Assembly: GCF_003073135.1 (NCBI RefSeq)
Contig: NZ_PGDQ01000015.1
Coordinates: 62,001 to 126,000, forward strand
Direction: 5' to 3'
Length of the DNA stretch: 64,000 nt
From: Euzebya rosea
GTDB taxonomy: Bacteria > Actinomycetota > Nitriliruptoria > Euzebyales > Euzebyaceae
Shown: piece after piece, positions 45,240-54,027 of the stretch
How the letters are laid out: every line of letters begins with the position of its first letter
How positions within the stretch are numbered: position 1 is the first letter of the stretch
The notes under the pieces: generated by a model
The model's database searches: none
Told to the model about the DNA's origin: nothing
The model's input: only the letters and a program-made list of their open reading frames with translations
Translations under genes and position numbers: made by a program

Positions 45240-48200
45240 CCGCCCGAGGGATCGCAGTCGTTCGTCGGCGTGCTCGGCCAGGTCCGGATCGGCGGACTTG
45301 AGCACCCGTCGCCAGCAGGCCGCCGCCGCCTCGGTGTCCCCGAGCGCCCGGTGCACGTCACCCATGACCAGGAGGGTGGGCTCCATCTGATCCGGACCCC
45401 CCGCGTCGAGGGCGGCCTTCGCCGCATCCATGGCCTCGGCCGCCCGACCGGCACCCAGCAGGACCTGGGCGATGCGACGCAGCGGCTCGGGGTCCGCCGG
45501 CGCGTGGTCCCGCCAGCGTTCGTAGAGGTGCCGGGCCTCCTCGGGACGTCCCTCGTCCTCGTACAGCTCCGCCAGCCCGACCAGGGCCGTGACGGCGGCT
45601 GGACCACCGCCGTCGGCGACCTGCCTGATCGTCCGGCGCGCGTCGTCCTCGCCGAGCCGAAGGCGGGCATGGGCGTGGAACAGCTGCGCGTGGTCGAGGA
45701 CCACCGGGTCGTCCACTGACTCCAGCAGCTGTCCGAGCGCCGTCACGGCCATCGGATCATCGCCTTCGTCGACGTAGGAGAGGGCAGCCTCCAGCAGCAG
45801 GTCCTCGCGGTCACCCAGCGTTGCCCGTTCGGCCGCTCGCAGGAACGCCTGACGCGCGCTGTCGTGCTCGCCCACACGGCGGTGCAGCGCCGCCCGGGTC
45901 CGCATCACCATGACGAAGGCGTCGGTGTCGACCTCGGCCCGCGCGGCCGCACGCACGAGCAGCTCCTCGGCAGAGGCCTGCTCGCCACGTTCGGCGAGCT
46001 CCTCGGCGAGGATCGACATGGCCCGGGCGCTGACCTGGACCGACCGTGCCTCGCCGGCCGTCTCCAGCAGCGTTCGTGCGCGGGGCCAACGGCCCTTCAT
46101 CAGCATGGCCTCGGCCAGGCCCACGCTGGCCTCCGGGGCGAGGGCCCAGTCGCCGGACGCGATCGCGCGACGCAGGTGGGCCTCGGCCGCGTCGATGTCG
46201 CCGGTGACCAGGGCCCGACGCCCGAGGACGACCTGTGCATGACGGGATGCGGTCGGGTGTCCCACGGCGAGTGCCTCGCGGAGCAGGCGGTCGGCCCGTT
46301 CGTCGTCACCGTCGGCCTCGGCCAGCAGGCCCAGGACGAGGAGCCGTTCGGCCCGGTGCTCGGGCCCACCACGGTCCAGGGCTCGTTCGAGCAACGCCCT
46401 GGCCTTCACGGGATCACCCGCATCGGCCAGCAGCTGGGCCGCGACGGCCTGCAGTGCCGCGCCGTGCTCGGTGGCGTAGGCAGCGAAGAGCGGTTCGAGG
46501 GCCGCCTCGACCCCGGCTCGGTCGTTGCGGGCCGCCGCGAGCGCGGCCCGGCCGTAGGCGAGGATCGGCCGGTTCGCGGGATGGCGCCCGAGGTCCTCCG
46601 CCGTGCGCAACCAGCCCTCGGCTGCCGACAGGTCGCCGCGGCCGGCCAGCTCGGCGGCCTCCAGGACCCCCGCGAGCGGAGCCGCGACGGGATGGCCACC
46701 GTCGACCAGCCGGCGGGCCATCGCCGTCGCCACCTCGGCGTCGCCGAGGTCCCGGTGGAGCGCCTGCAGCTCCAGGAGCGCGATCGCCACGGGCTCCGGC
46801 GGGAAGTCCCCGTCGACGACACGCCGGTAGCAGGCGATCGCACGATCCGGGTCGACCCGTTCGGCGCAGTTGCCCTGCACGATGATCGCCAGCCCGGCCG
46901 TCTCGACGTCCTTGGCCTCGAACTCCACGCGCGTGCTCACCGCCTCGGCCCGGGCAAGGTTGCCCGTCGCGAGGTCGAGCGCCGCCCCCAGCAGCAGCGC
47001 CCCCTGCCCCTGCCCGTCCGGCAGGTCGGCAGCGGTCCGGATGACGTCGCGTGCCACGTCCTCCTCGCCCATGCGTTGCAGCAGGTCGGCGTACTCCGCG
47101 AGCAGGTCGCCACGTGCCTCCCCGGGCCACGCGCTGGCGCGGGCCAGGCTGGTCATCGCCCCGTCGGGGTCGCCCATCGCCGCCAGCAGCCTGCTGAGGG
47201 TGATGGCGGCGTGCTCCCGCGCCGGGCCGTGCTCGGTGACGAGCGGCCGCAGGTGGCCGATCGCGGCACCGACGTCGCCCCGGGCCGCCTCGATCTCGGC
47301 CAGGCCGACGCGGGCCCGGTCGGCCACCATCCCGTTGTCGTCGTCCGCCAGCTCGGCGAGCAGCTGCTCGGCGCTGGGGACGTCGCCGGTCAGCCACCTG
47401 ACCCGGGCCTCCTCCAACCTCGCGAGGCCCGGGACGGGCACGGTCGCCGGGCCGGATGCGATCGGAGGGCCGTCGGTGGCCTCGCCCGCAACCCTCGTGG
47501 GCGGCGACGGACCCACGGCATGGGCCGTCGGCAGCGGGCCCGGCTGGACACCACGCTGCAGCAGCCGCGTGGGGGACAACCCGAGGGTTGCCTGTGCCTG
47601 CTGGAGGATCCGACCGAAGGTCGCCGCGTCAGGCGGCCGGTCCGCTGGTGCCCGCGCCAGCCCGGCGGTGACCGCCTCCTCCACGACCGGCGGGACGCCC
47701 ATCTCCTCCAGCGACGGCAGCTCGTCGTTGAGGATGGCGTACATCGTCTGGATCATCTCGGGCCGTCGGTATGCCGGGCTGCCGAGCAGCGCATGGTGGA
47801 GCGTGGCGGCCAGCGACCACAGGTCGGTGGCCGGGGTCACGGCCCCGTCGAAGGCCTCGGGCGCCATGTAGGCGACGGTGCCGAGCAGACCACCCTGCAC
47901 CGTGAGCTGGCGGGTCTGCTGGGTTCGGGCGATCCCGAAGTCGGCCAGCTGTGGCTCGCCGAACTCGTCCAGCAGGATGTTGTCGGGCTTGATGTCGCGG
48001 TGCACGATGCCGGCGTCGTGCGCGGTGGCCAGCGCCCCGCACAGCTTCACCCCGACGTCGAGGACCTCCGGCACGTCCAGGCGGGTGCTGGAGGCGATGC
48101 GGCCGGCCCAGTCCCCACGGTCGAGGAAGGCCATCACGATGTAGCGGTGGCCCGACTCGGTGGTGCCAGCTGCGTGGACGGTGACGATGTGCGGGTGGCT

Positions 48201-48383
48201 GGACAGGCCGCCGAGGACACGGCGTTCGCGCTCGAACCGGCCGATGTCCTCCTCGCTGGCCCGGGTGTCGTGGAGCACCTTGATGGCGACCTCGCGCTGG
48301 AAGTCGACCTGCCACGCCCGATAGACCGTCCCGAAGGCGCCCGAACCGATCTCGGACAGCCGCTCGAACCCAGCCAGCTTCAC
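45234..48383 (-). CDS. Cytoplasmic Ser/Thr kinase fused to a long TPR-like solenoid
   Basis: 1049 residues. Kinase domain about 5-265: GSGAFGTVYRA, Lys35, HRDIKPDNILL, DFGIART and APEAF. A Pro-rich linker (about 300-330) leads to a very long helical repeat region (about 335-1049) of 34-residue TPR-like units, for example YADLLQRMGEEDVARDVIR, LLADAGDPVKARALLERAL and LYEDEGRPEEARHLYERW. No membrane helix. The repeats probably recruit protein partners or targets, as in AfsK/PknG-like kinases with TPRs. Starts at GTG, seven bases after the -10-like TAGCAT. The convergent neighbour is the degenerate trypsin-fold membrane protein. Confidence 0.9.
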   Translation of the reverse strand: MKLAGFERLSEIGSGAFGTVYRAWQVDFQREVAIKVLHDTRASEEDIGRFERERRVLGGLSSHPHIVTVHAAGTTESGHRYIVMAFLDRGDWAGRIASSTRLDVPEVLDVGVKLCGALATAHDAGIVHRDIKPDNILLDEFGEPQLADFGIARTQQTRQLTVQGGLLGTVAYMAPEAFDGAVTPATDLWSLAATLHHALLGSPAYRRPEMIQTMYAILNDELPSLEEMGVPPVVEEAVTAGLARAPADRPPDAATFGRILQQAQATLGLSPTRLLQRGVQPGPLPTAHAVGPSPPTRVAGEATDGPPIASGPATVPVPGLARLEEARVRWLTGDVPSAEQLLAELADDDNGMVADRARVGLAEIEAARGDVGAAIGHLRPLVTEHGPAREHAAITLSRLLAAMGDPDGAMTSLARASAWPGEARGDLLAEYADLLQRMGEEDVARDVIRTAADLPDGQGQGALLLGAALDLATGNLARAEAVSTRVEFEAKDVETAGLAIIVQGNCAERVDPDRAIACYRRVVDGDFPPEPVAIALLELQALHRDLGDAEVATAMARRLVDGGHPVAAPLAGVLEAAELAGRGDLSAAEGWLRTAEDLGRHPANRPILAYGRAALAAARNDRAGVEAALEPLFAAYATEHGAALQAVAAQLLADAGDPVKARALLERALDRGGPEHRAERLLVLGLLAEADGDDERADRLLREALAVGHPTASRHAQVVLGRRALVTGDIDAAEAHLRRAIASGDWALAPEASVGLAEAMLMKGRWPRARTLLETAGEARSVQVSARAMSILAEELAERGEQASAEELLVRAAARAEVDTDAFVMVMRTRAALHRRVGEHDSARQAFLRAAERATLGDREDLLLEAALSYVDEGDDPMAVTALGQLLESVDDPVVLDHAQLFHAHARLRLGEDDARRTIRQVADGGGPAAVTALVGLAELYEDEGRPEEARHLYERWRDHAPADPEPLRRIAQVLLGAGRAAEAMDAAKAALDAGGPDQMEPTLLVMGDVHRALGDTEAAAACWRRVLKSADPDLAEHADERLRSLGRG

Positions 48384-48390
48384 GGGGTGG

Positions 48391-48396
48391 ATGCTA
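48391..48396 (-). promoter_or_regulatory. -10 box TAGCAT of the TPR-kinase gene
   Basis: Minus strand TAGCAT ends seven bases before the GTG at 48383, with no purine-rich ribosome-binding site between, so the mRNA is probably leaderless. Confidence 0.5.
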
Positions 48397-48496
48397 GACC
48401 ACGGGCCCGTCGGTCGGCTCGGGGATCCGGGATCCGGAGGTGCGGTGCACCGGGCGTCGACGTCTCGACCCCCTCGACCTGACAGACTCGTGTCCG

Positions 48497-49234
48497 ATGA
48501 CCGACGTGACGGCCACCACCGCCGGCCCGCTTGCCCTGGTCGGCAGCGGCGAGTTCCTGCCGGCCATGGCCGACGTCGATGCCGGCCTGCTGGACGGGCG
48601 ACCACGCCGGGTCGCCGTCCTGCCGACCGCGGCGGGGCCCGAGGGCGACCGCAGCGTCCGACGCTGGTTCGACCTAGCGCACCGGCACTACGCGGGGCTC
48701 GACGCCGAGGTGGTCGAGGTCGACGTGCGCGACCGTGACGCGGCGATGGACCACCGGTTCGTCGACCTGCTCGACGGTGTCGGGTTGGTCTACCTGTCGG
48801 GTGGCAACCCCGGGCACCTCGCCGACAGCCTGCGAGGGACACCGCTCGGCGAGGCGATCGCGGCCACATGGCGGGCCGGGGCGGCGCTCGCCGGCTGTTC
48901 GGCCGGGGCGATGGCCCTGGGCCGAACGACCCTGACGATGCGCACCCACCCGGTTGAGGGGCTGGGGCTGGCTGGCCCCGTGGCCACCATCCCGCACTTC
49001 GACCGCTTCGGGTTCGCCCGACGGATCGCCGGCGCGGTGTCGTCGCTGGTGATCGACCGGGGCGAGACGATCGTCGGCGTCGACGAGGACACCGCCGTGG
49101 TGTGGTCGCCGACCGACGGTGGCTGGCGGGCGATGGGGGCAGCGAAGGTCTGGCTGGTCACCCCGTCGGGAGGCCGAGGGCAGGGGCATGGCCACGGCGA
49201 GCGCGTACCGCTGCCGGAGCCTGCCGCAGCCTGA
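48497..49234 (+). CDS. Peptidase S51-like protein (peptidase E/cyanophycinase class)
   Basis: 245 residues, cytoplasmic, no signal. LVGSGEFLPAM at the N terminus, VYLSGGNPGHLADSL, and the nucleophile elbow AGCSAGAMALG with the Ser are signatures of the S51 family. The family includes dipeptidase E and cyanophycinase; DEDTAVV near the C terminus adds a conserved acidic spot. The substrate is uncertain. CAGACT ends eight bases before the ATG. The last 77 bases overlap the convergent histidine kinase gene, so the C-terminal 25 residues (Gly/His-rich) may be poorly constrained. Confidence 0.85.
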   Translation: MTDVTATTAGPLALVGSGEFLPAMADVDAGLLDGRPRRVAVLPTAAGPEGDRSVRRWFDLAHRHYAGLDAEVVEVDVRDRDAAMDHRFVDLLDGVGLVYLSGGNPGHLADSLRGTPLGEAIAATWRAGAALAGCSAGAMALGRTTLTMRTHPVEGLGLAGPVATIPHFDRFGFARRIAGAVSSLVIDRGETIVGVDEDTAVVWSPTDGGWRAMGAAKVWLVTPSGGRGQGHGHGERVPLPEPAAA

Positions 49235-50693
49235 CCGCGAACGTCGCGCCGCCACCGAGTGTGTCCGACAACGCGATGTCCCCGCCGTGCGCCTCGACGA
49301 TGGACTGCACGATCGACAGGCCCAGCCCGCTGCCGCCCGACGCCCGGGTGCGGGACTCGTCGGCGCGCCAGAACCGGGCGAACACCTGGGCCCCCACGTG
49401 GGAGGGGATGCCGGGCCCGTCGTCGCTGACCCGCACCACGACGTGGCCGTCGTCGATGGCGGTCACGACCCGGACCGTGGTCCCGTCGGGCGTGTGTTGC
49501 ACGGCGTTGTCGACGAGGTTGCCGACCACCTGTCGCAAGCGGTCGGCGTCGCCGATCACGACCGCACCGTCCACCACGTCCAGCGCCACCCGGTGGTCCT
49601 CGTGGGCCACGCGGGCGTTGCGGACCACGTCGGCAGCGACGACGGACAGGTCGACGGGCGCGGCGTCCAGTGGGCGGCCGCGGTCGGTACGGGCCAGGAG
49701 CAGCAGGTCGTCCACCAGCCGCCCGAGCCGCGCGGCCTCCTGCTCGGTGGCCGACATCGCGTCGTCCATGGCGGCGCGATCGGCCAGCCCACCGAGCCGG
49801 TACAGCTCGGCGTAGCCCCGGATCGTCGAGGTGGGGGTGCGCAGCTCGTGGGAGGCGTCGGCGACGAAGCGGCGCAGCCGTTGCTCGGTCGCGTCCTTGT
49901 CGGCAAAGGCCTCCTCGATGGTCTCCATCATGCGGTTGAGGGCCTTGCCCAGCTGGTCCGCCTCCGTCCGCGAGTCGCCGTGCGACACACGATGCGACAG
50001 GTCGCCGTCGGCGATGACCGTGGCGGCCCGGGTCATACGACGCAGGGGCGTCACACCCAACCGCACGACCGCGCCGATCACGAACACCAGCACGAGCGCC
50101 GCACCGGCCGTCGCGGAGGCCACCACGACGGCGAGCCGGCCGGCAGCGGCGTCGACGTCATCCAGCGGCAGGGCGATCAGGCGGAGCCCGTCGTCGTCGG
50201 GGGTGGCAACGACACGGACGCGGTACCGGACGCCCGACGGGTCGCTGTCGACGGTGACCAGCGTCCCGTCGGGCTCGTCGATGTCGGCCACCGCCGCGGC
50301 CACCTCCTCGACGTCCGGACCGGGGTGCTCGTCACCGAAGGTGGGTCGTGAGACGGTCGTCACCGTGCCATCGACGCCGAGGACGCCGATCCACACCGGG
50401 GTGGGTGCCCGGTCCTCGGCGTCCGCGGCGGTGGCCTCGGGGTTGCTCGCCACGTCCTCGGGCAGCGTGGGTAGCGCGGGCACCTCGGGCAGCTCGGGAG
50501 GCAACGCCCCCTCCGGTCGGTTGGTCCCCTGCGGGGCGATGCCGAAGCGGCCGAATCCGCCGAGGCCCAGGAGCTGCTCGTCGACCTGATGCATCAGGTG
50601 CTCCCGGGTGGTGGTGACGGTGATCCAGCCGGCTGCCGCCAGCGCCACCACCACGACCACCATCCCGGCGACGAGCCGGGCGCGCAGGCTCAC
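49158..50693 (-). CDS. Sensor histidine kinase
   Basis: 511 residues. Two membrane segments (about 5-28 and 190-215) bracket an outside sensor region with a Pro/Glu-rich patch. HAMP follows (about 215-270). The HisKA motif VADASHELRTP carries the phospho-accepting His, and the catalytic domain has NLVDNAVQHTP (N box), DDGPGIP (G1), FARFWR (F) and SGLGLSIV (G2). It autophosphorylates and passes the phosphate to the coupled OmpR-type regulator, whose stop codon overlaps this GTG start (GTGA). The divergent exporter operon is the likely target; signal unknown. Confidence 0.95.
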   Translation of the reverse strand: MSLRARLVAGMVVVVVALAAAGWITVTTTREHLMHQVDEQLLGLGGFGRFGIAPQGTNRPEGALPPELPEVPALPTLPEDVASNPEATAADAEDRAPTPVWIGVLGVDGTVTTVSRPTFGDEHPGPDVEEVAAAVADIDEPDGTLVTVDSDPSGVRYRVRVVATPDDDGLRLIALPLDDVDAAAGRLAVVVASATAGAALVLVFVIGAVVRLGVTPLRRMTRAATVIADGDLSHRVSHGDSRTEADQLGKALNRMMETIEEAFADKDATEQRLRRFVADASHELRTPTSTIRGYAELYRLGGLADRAAMDDAMSATEQEAARLGRLVDDLLLLARTDRGRPLDAAPVDLSVVAADVVRNARVAHEDHRVALDVVDGAVVIGDADRLRQVVGNLVDNAVQHTPDGTTVRVVTAIDDGHVVVRVSDDGPGIPSHVGAQVFARFWRADESRTRASGGSGLGLSIVQSIVEAHGGDIALSDTLGGGATFAVRLRQAPAAVRARRGHAPALGLPTG

Positions 50694-51376
50694 GGGTTCT
50701 CACGCAGGACGTACCCGACCCCGCGGATCGTGTGGATCAGCTTCGGGTCGTGGCCGTCGTCCAGCTTGCGGCGCAGGTACCCGATGTAGGTCTCGACCAC
50801 GCCACCGTCGCCGTTGAAGTCGTAGCGCCACACTTCGTCGAGGATCTGGGCCTTCGACATGACCCGTCCGGCGTTGCGCAGCAGGCAGCGCAGCAGGTTG
50901 AACTCCGTCGCCGACAGGTGGACGGGTGCTCCGGCACGGGTCACCCGATGGGCCGCCTCGTCCATCTCCAGGTCCGCACACGACAGCTGCTGGCCCGTGG
51001 GCACCGCGCCGGCCCGCCGCAGGACCGCGGTGATCCTGGCGACCAGCTCCTCCAGGCTGAACGGCTTGGTCAGGTAGTCGTCCCCGCCGATCGTCAGGCC
51101 GTGGACACGGTCCTCGAGGGCATCACGAGCGGTCAGGAACACCGTGGGGACCGCGATGCCGCGGGCACGCATGCGGCGGCACACCTCGAAGCCGTCGATG
51201 TCGGGCAACATGACGTCCAGCACCGCGGCGTCGGGTGTCGTCCGCTCCAGCGCCCGCAACGCCTCGAGGCCGGATCCGACCCCCTCGACCCCGAAGCCGT
51301 GGTGCCGCAGGGCTGCCACGAGCATGGTGCGCAGGTTGTCCTCGTCGTCGACCAGGAGCAGGTGTTGTGCCGTCAT
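50690..51376 (-). CDS. OmpR/PhoB-family response regulator
   Basis: 228 residues. The receiver domain (about 1-120) has LLVDDEDNLR with the acidic pair, AVLDVMLPDIDG with the phospho-Asp, and LTKPF with the Lys. The winged-helix DNA-binding domain (about 135-228) ends VVETYIGYLRRKLDDGHDPKLIHTIRGVGYVL in pieces typical of the OmpR family. It is coupled to the kinase gene by a four-base overlap. CATGCT ends eight bases before the ATG, a possible leaderless -10. Two similar sequences in the divergent promoter region are candidate binding sites. Confidence 0.96.
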   Translation of the reverse strand: MTAQHLLLVDDEDNLRTMLVAALRHHGFGVEGVGSGLEALRALERTTPDAAVLDVMLPDIDGFEVCRRMRARGIAVPTVFLTARDALEDRVHGLTIGGDDYLTKPFSLEELVARITAVLRRAGAVPTGQQLSCADLEMDEAAHRVTRAGAPVHLSATEFNLLRCLLRNAGRVMSKAQILDEVWRYDFNGDGGVVETYIGYLRRKLDDGHDPKLIHTIRGVGYVLRENP

Positions 51377-51404
51377 GGGTCGACAGCATGCGCGGCGATC
51401 CTGG

Positions 51405-51459
51405 GAGTTCCCTGAGAGTCCGCCGTGCGCCGGCCGTGGGTCCGCGAGTTCTCGGAAAG
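51405..51459. promoter_or_regulatory. Two direct repeats, candidate response-regulator sites
   Basis: GAGTTCCCTGAGAG (51405-51418) and GAGTTCTCGGAAAG (51446-51459) agree at 11 of 14 positions and are 41 bases apart, near four helical turns. They lie between the regulator gene and the exporter operon, so control of both is plausible. OmpR-type regulators bind direct repeats. Confidence 0.55.
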
Positions 51460-51512
51460 CTCTCGTGTTCGTCCCAGCCGGGCCTCAGACGGGCGCCGCA
51501 GCATCCCGCGGC

Positions 51513-52244
51513 ATGAGCACTCCCACACCATCGTCGACCGTGACCTGCCGGGACACGCGAAGGCGCGTCCCCCGCTTCCTGGTCCCGCTGCTGGCCCTCG
51601 CCCTCGTCGCCTCTGCGTGCGGCGGCGGGGACGACCCCGCTGCCGCCGAGGGCGTCGCGTCCCTCGTGTCGGCCGACGTCGCCGCAGACACCGAGTCCGA
51701 CATCGGTACCGCCGCGGAGGAGGAGGTCACGGAGGAGGACCTGCTGGACTGGGTGGAGTGCATGCGGGGGGAGGGCATCGACATCGACGACCCCACCGTG
51801 GACGCCGACGGCAACCTCACCCTGGCCCCGCCCGGCGGCGGCGACCGTCCCGAGCCCGGTGAAGCCGGTGCTGACGTGACGGCCGGTGGCGGACGGGACG
51901 ACGCCGGCCGCCAGGAGGCCTTCGACGTGTGCGGCGAGCCGCCGCTGCAGCGGGGCGGGTTCGAGTTCAGCGACGAGGACCTGACCGCGTTGCAGGACCA
52001 GGCGCTCGTCTTCGCCCAGTGCATGCGCGACCTCGGCCACGACGTCGCCGACCCGACCCTCGACGGGGGTGGCGGTCCCGGCGGTGGCTTCGGCCAGATG
52101 TTCGCGGGCCTCGACCGCGCCGACACAACCGTCCAGGCCGACCTCGAGACGTGTCAGGCCACCGCCTTCGGCGAGGACGGCGCGCCGTTCGGCGCCGGGC
52201 GCGGCGCGGGTGGCCCGAGCAGCGCAGGCGGGCAGGGACAGTGA
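51513..52244 (+). CDS. Lipoprotein with internal CMR-type repeat, first gene of the exporter operon
   Basis: 243 residues. A signal (about 12-35) ends LVASAC with Cys as lipid-anchor site, followed by GGG. The mature part contains the same short unit twice: [18 protein letters not shown] and [18 protein letters not shown], with the Cys-Met-Arg and DPT kept. The linkers are acidic and Gly-rich. Lipoproteins of this CMR type are common beside MacB exporter genes in actinobacteria; function unknown. Its TGA overlaps the adaptor start by one base (TGATG), so the two are translationally coupled. Confidence 0.85.
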   Translation: MSTPTPSSTVTCRDTRRRVPRFLVPLLALALVASACGGGDDPAAAEGVASLVSADVAADTESDIGTAAEEEVTEEDLLDWVECMRGEGIDIDDPTVDADGNLTLAPPGGGDRPEPGEAGADVTAGGGRDDAGRQEAFDVCGEPPLQRGGFEFSDEDLTALQDQALVFAQCMRDLGHDVADPTLDGGGGPGGGFGQMFAGLDRADTTVQADLETCQATAFGEDGAPFGAGRGAGGPSSAGGQGQ

Positions 52245-53317
52245 TGCGCCGGCTGCTCGTCATCCTGCTCGCCGTGGTCGGCGGGCTGTCCGCCGTGGGC
52301 TACGCGATGGCCACCCAGGCCGACAGCCCGTCCGACACCGCCGAGGACGCGACGGTCGGGGCCACGCCCCCGGCCACCACCGAGGTGGTTGTCCGCGACA
52401 TGGTCGCCACCGAGGAGCTGCAGGGCACGCTCGGCTACGGCGAGTCCAGCACCCTGGTCGCCGCGGCCGAGGGGGTCGTCACGTCCGCCGCGACCGTCGG
52501 GACCGTCCTGCAGCCCGGCGACGTCCTGGTGGCCGTCGACCTCGAGCCGACCGTCCTGCTGGCCGGCGCCATCCCGATGTTCCGCGACCTCGACACCAGC
52601 GTGGAGGACGGCCCCGACGTCCAGCAGCTCGAGGAGTGGCTGGTGGCGTCCGGCCACGCTGCCGACCTCGACCTCACCGTGGACGAGACCTTCACCAGCG
52701 TCACGGCCACGGCGGTGGAGGCATGGGAGACCGCCCTCGGTCGCCTCGACCCCGACGGCGAGGTGGGCGTCGCCGACGTCGTCTTCACCACCGGCACGGT
52801 CCGGGTGGACAGCGTTGCTGCCGACGTCGGCAGCCGCGTCCAGGCCGGCAGCGAGCTGTTGTCGGCGACCGGCACGGAGCTGGTCGTCGCCGTCGACCTC
52901 GACACCGACGACCTCGACCAGCTGCCGCTGGGGGCCACCGTGGACCTCGAGCTGCCCGACGGCACGCCCACGACCGGCACCGTGGCCACGATCGGCGTCG
53001 ACGCGGAGTCGACGACCGACACCGAGACCGACACGACCAGCGACCCGTCGGTGCCCGTCATCATCACCCTGGACGACCCGACGGCGACCGACATCGAGGC
53101 CGGCACGGTCGCGGTGACGGTCGAGACCGCCCGGGAGGACGACGTCGTCGCCGTCGACGTGACGGCCCTGCTGGCGCTCGCCGAGGGTGGCTACGCCCTG
53201 GAGGTGGTGGACGGCGGCAGCACCGGCCTGGTCGGCGTCGAGGTCGGCACCTTCGCCGACGGGTTCGTCGCGGTCACCGGCGTCGAGCCGGGCACCAGCG
53301 TGGTGGTGCCGTCGTGA
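52244..53317 (+). CDS. HlyD/MacA-like adaptor with embedded peptidoglycan-binding-like domain
   Basis: 357 residues. One N-terminal membrane segment or uncleaved signal (about 4-22). The body has the barrel-sandwich/lipoyl strands of periplasmic adaptor proteins ([24 protein letters not shown] and [13 protein letters not shown]), interrupted at about 120-180 by a PG_binding_1-like helical unit ([13 protein letters not shown] ... [16 protein letters not shown]). The N-terminal lipoyl half and C-terminal half thus surround a wall-binding-like insert. It probably links the MacB permease to the cell wall. A GTGA overlap leads to the ATPase gene. Confidence 0.85.
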   Translation: MRRLLVILLAVVGGLSAVGYAMATQADSPSDTAEDATVGATPPATTEVVVRDMVATEELQGTLGYGESSTLVAAAEGVVTSAATVGTVLQPGDVLVAVDLEPTVLLAGAIPMFRDLDTSVEDGPDVQQLEEWLVASGHAADLDLTVDETFTSVTATAVEAWETALGRLDPDGEVGVADVVFTTGTVRVDSVAADVGSRVQAGSELLSATGTELVVAVDLDTDDLDQLPLGATVDLELPDGTPTTGTVATIGVDAESTTDTETDTTSDPSVPVIITLDDPTATDIEAGTVAVTVETAREDDVVAVDVTALLALAEGGYALEVVDGGSTGLVGVEVGTFADGFVAVTGVEPGTSVVVPS

Positions 53318-54027
53318 CCGCACTCGTAGACGGGCCCGAACCGGTCCTCGAGCTGCGCGGGGTCACCAAGGCCTACCCGGGCGATCCGCCCACCAGGGTC
53401 CTGCACGGCATCGACCTGACCGTCCGTCGCGGCGAGCTGCTGGCCATCGTCGGCCCGTCCGGGTCCGGCAAGTCGACGCTGCTGAACCTGACCGGCACGC
53501 TGGACCGACCGACGGAGGGGACGGTGGTCGTGACCGGCCACGACGTCGCCACCCTCCGCGACGCCGATCTGTCCGCTCTCCGCGCCCGCGAGATCGGCTT
53601 CGTCTTCCAGCAGTTCTTCCTGCTGTCGGGGCTGTCCGCGGTCGACAACGTCGCCGACGGGCTGCTCTACACCGGCCTGCCCCTCCGCGAACGTCGCCGA
53701 CGTGCCGCCGAGGCGTTGGAACGGGTGGGCCTGGCCCACCGCCTGGACCACAACCCCGAGACGCTGTCGGGTGGCGAACGCCAGCGCGTCGCCGTCGCCA
53801 GGGCCCTCGTCGGCCGACCCTCCGTGGTCCTCGCCGACGAACCCACCGGCAACCTCGACTCCCGTTCCAGCGCCGCCATCGTGGCGCTGCTACACCAGCT
53901 GCACGAGGAAGGGTCGACCATCGTGGTCATCACCCACGACAGGGAGATCGCGGCGTCCCTGCCGCGCCGGATCGAGATCCGCGACGGCAGCCTGGTCGTG
54001 GACTCCGCCGTGGCAGGGGTGGCGTGA
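53314..54027 (+). CDS. ABC transporter ATPase, MacB/LolD type
   Basis: 237 residues, cytoplasmic ATPase subunit. Walker [11 protein letters not shown]-loop [16 protein letters not shown], signature [15 protein letters not shown], Walker [13 protein letters not shown] and the H-loop His in ITHD are all intact. FQQF with NLD fits the MacB/LolD/FtsE family that moves substrates out of the membrane mechanically. It overlaps the adaptor gene by GTGA and the permease gene by TGATG, giving one coupled set. Confidence 0.96.
   Translation: MTALVDGPEPVLELRGVTKAYPGDPPTRVLHGIDLTVRRGELLAIVGPSGSGKSTLLNLTGTLDRPTEGTVVVTGHDVATLRDADLSALRAREIGFVFQQFFLLSGLSAVDNVADGLLYTGLPLRERRRRAAEALERVGLAHRLDHNPETLSGGERQRVAVARALVGRPSVVLADEPTGNLDSRSSAAIVALLHQLHEEGSTIVVITHDREIAASLPRRIEIRDGSLVVDSAVAGVA

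Noticed and set aside
45864-48482. Long plus-strand open frame (about 872 codons) opposite the TPR kinase
   Set aside because: Opposite a kinase with all catalytic motifs; composition is typical of antisense frames in GC-rich DNA.
49670-51415. Open frames on the plus strand across the two-component genes
   Set aside because: They are antisense to the histidine kinase and response regulator, which have complete family motifs.
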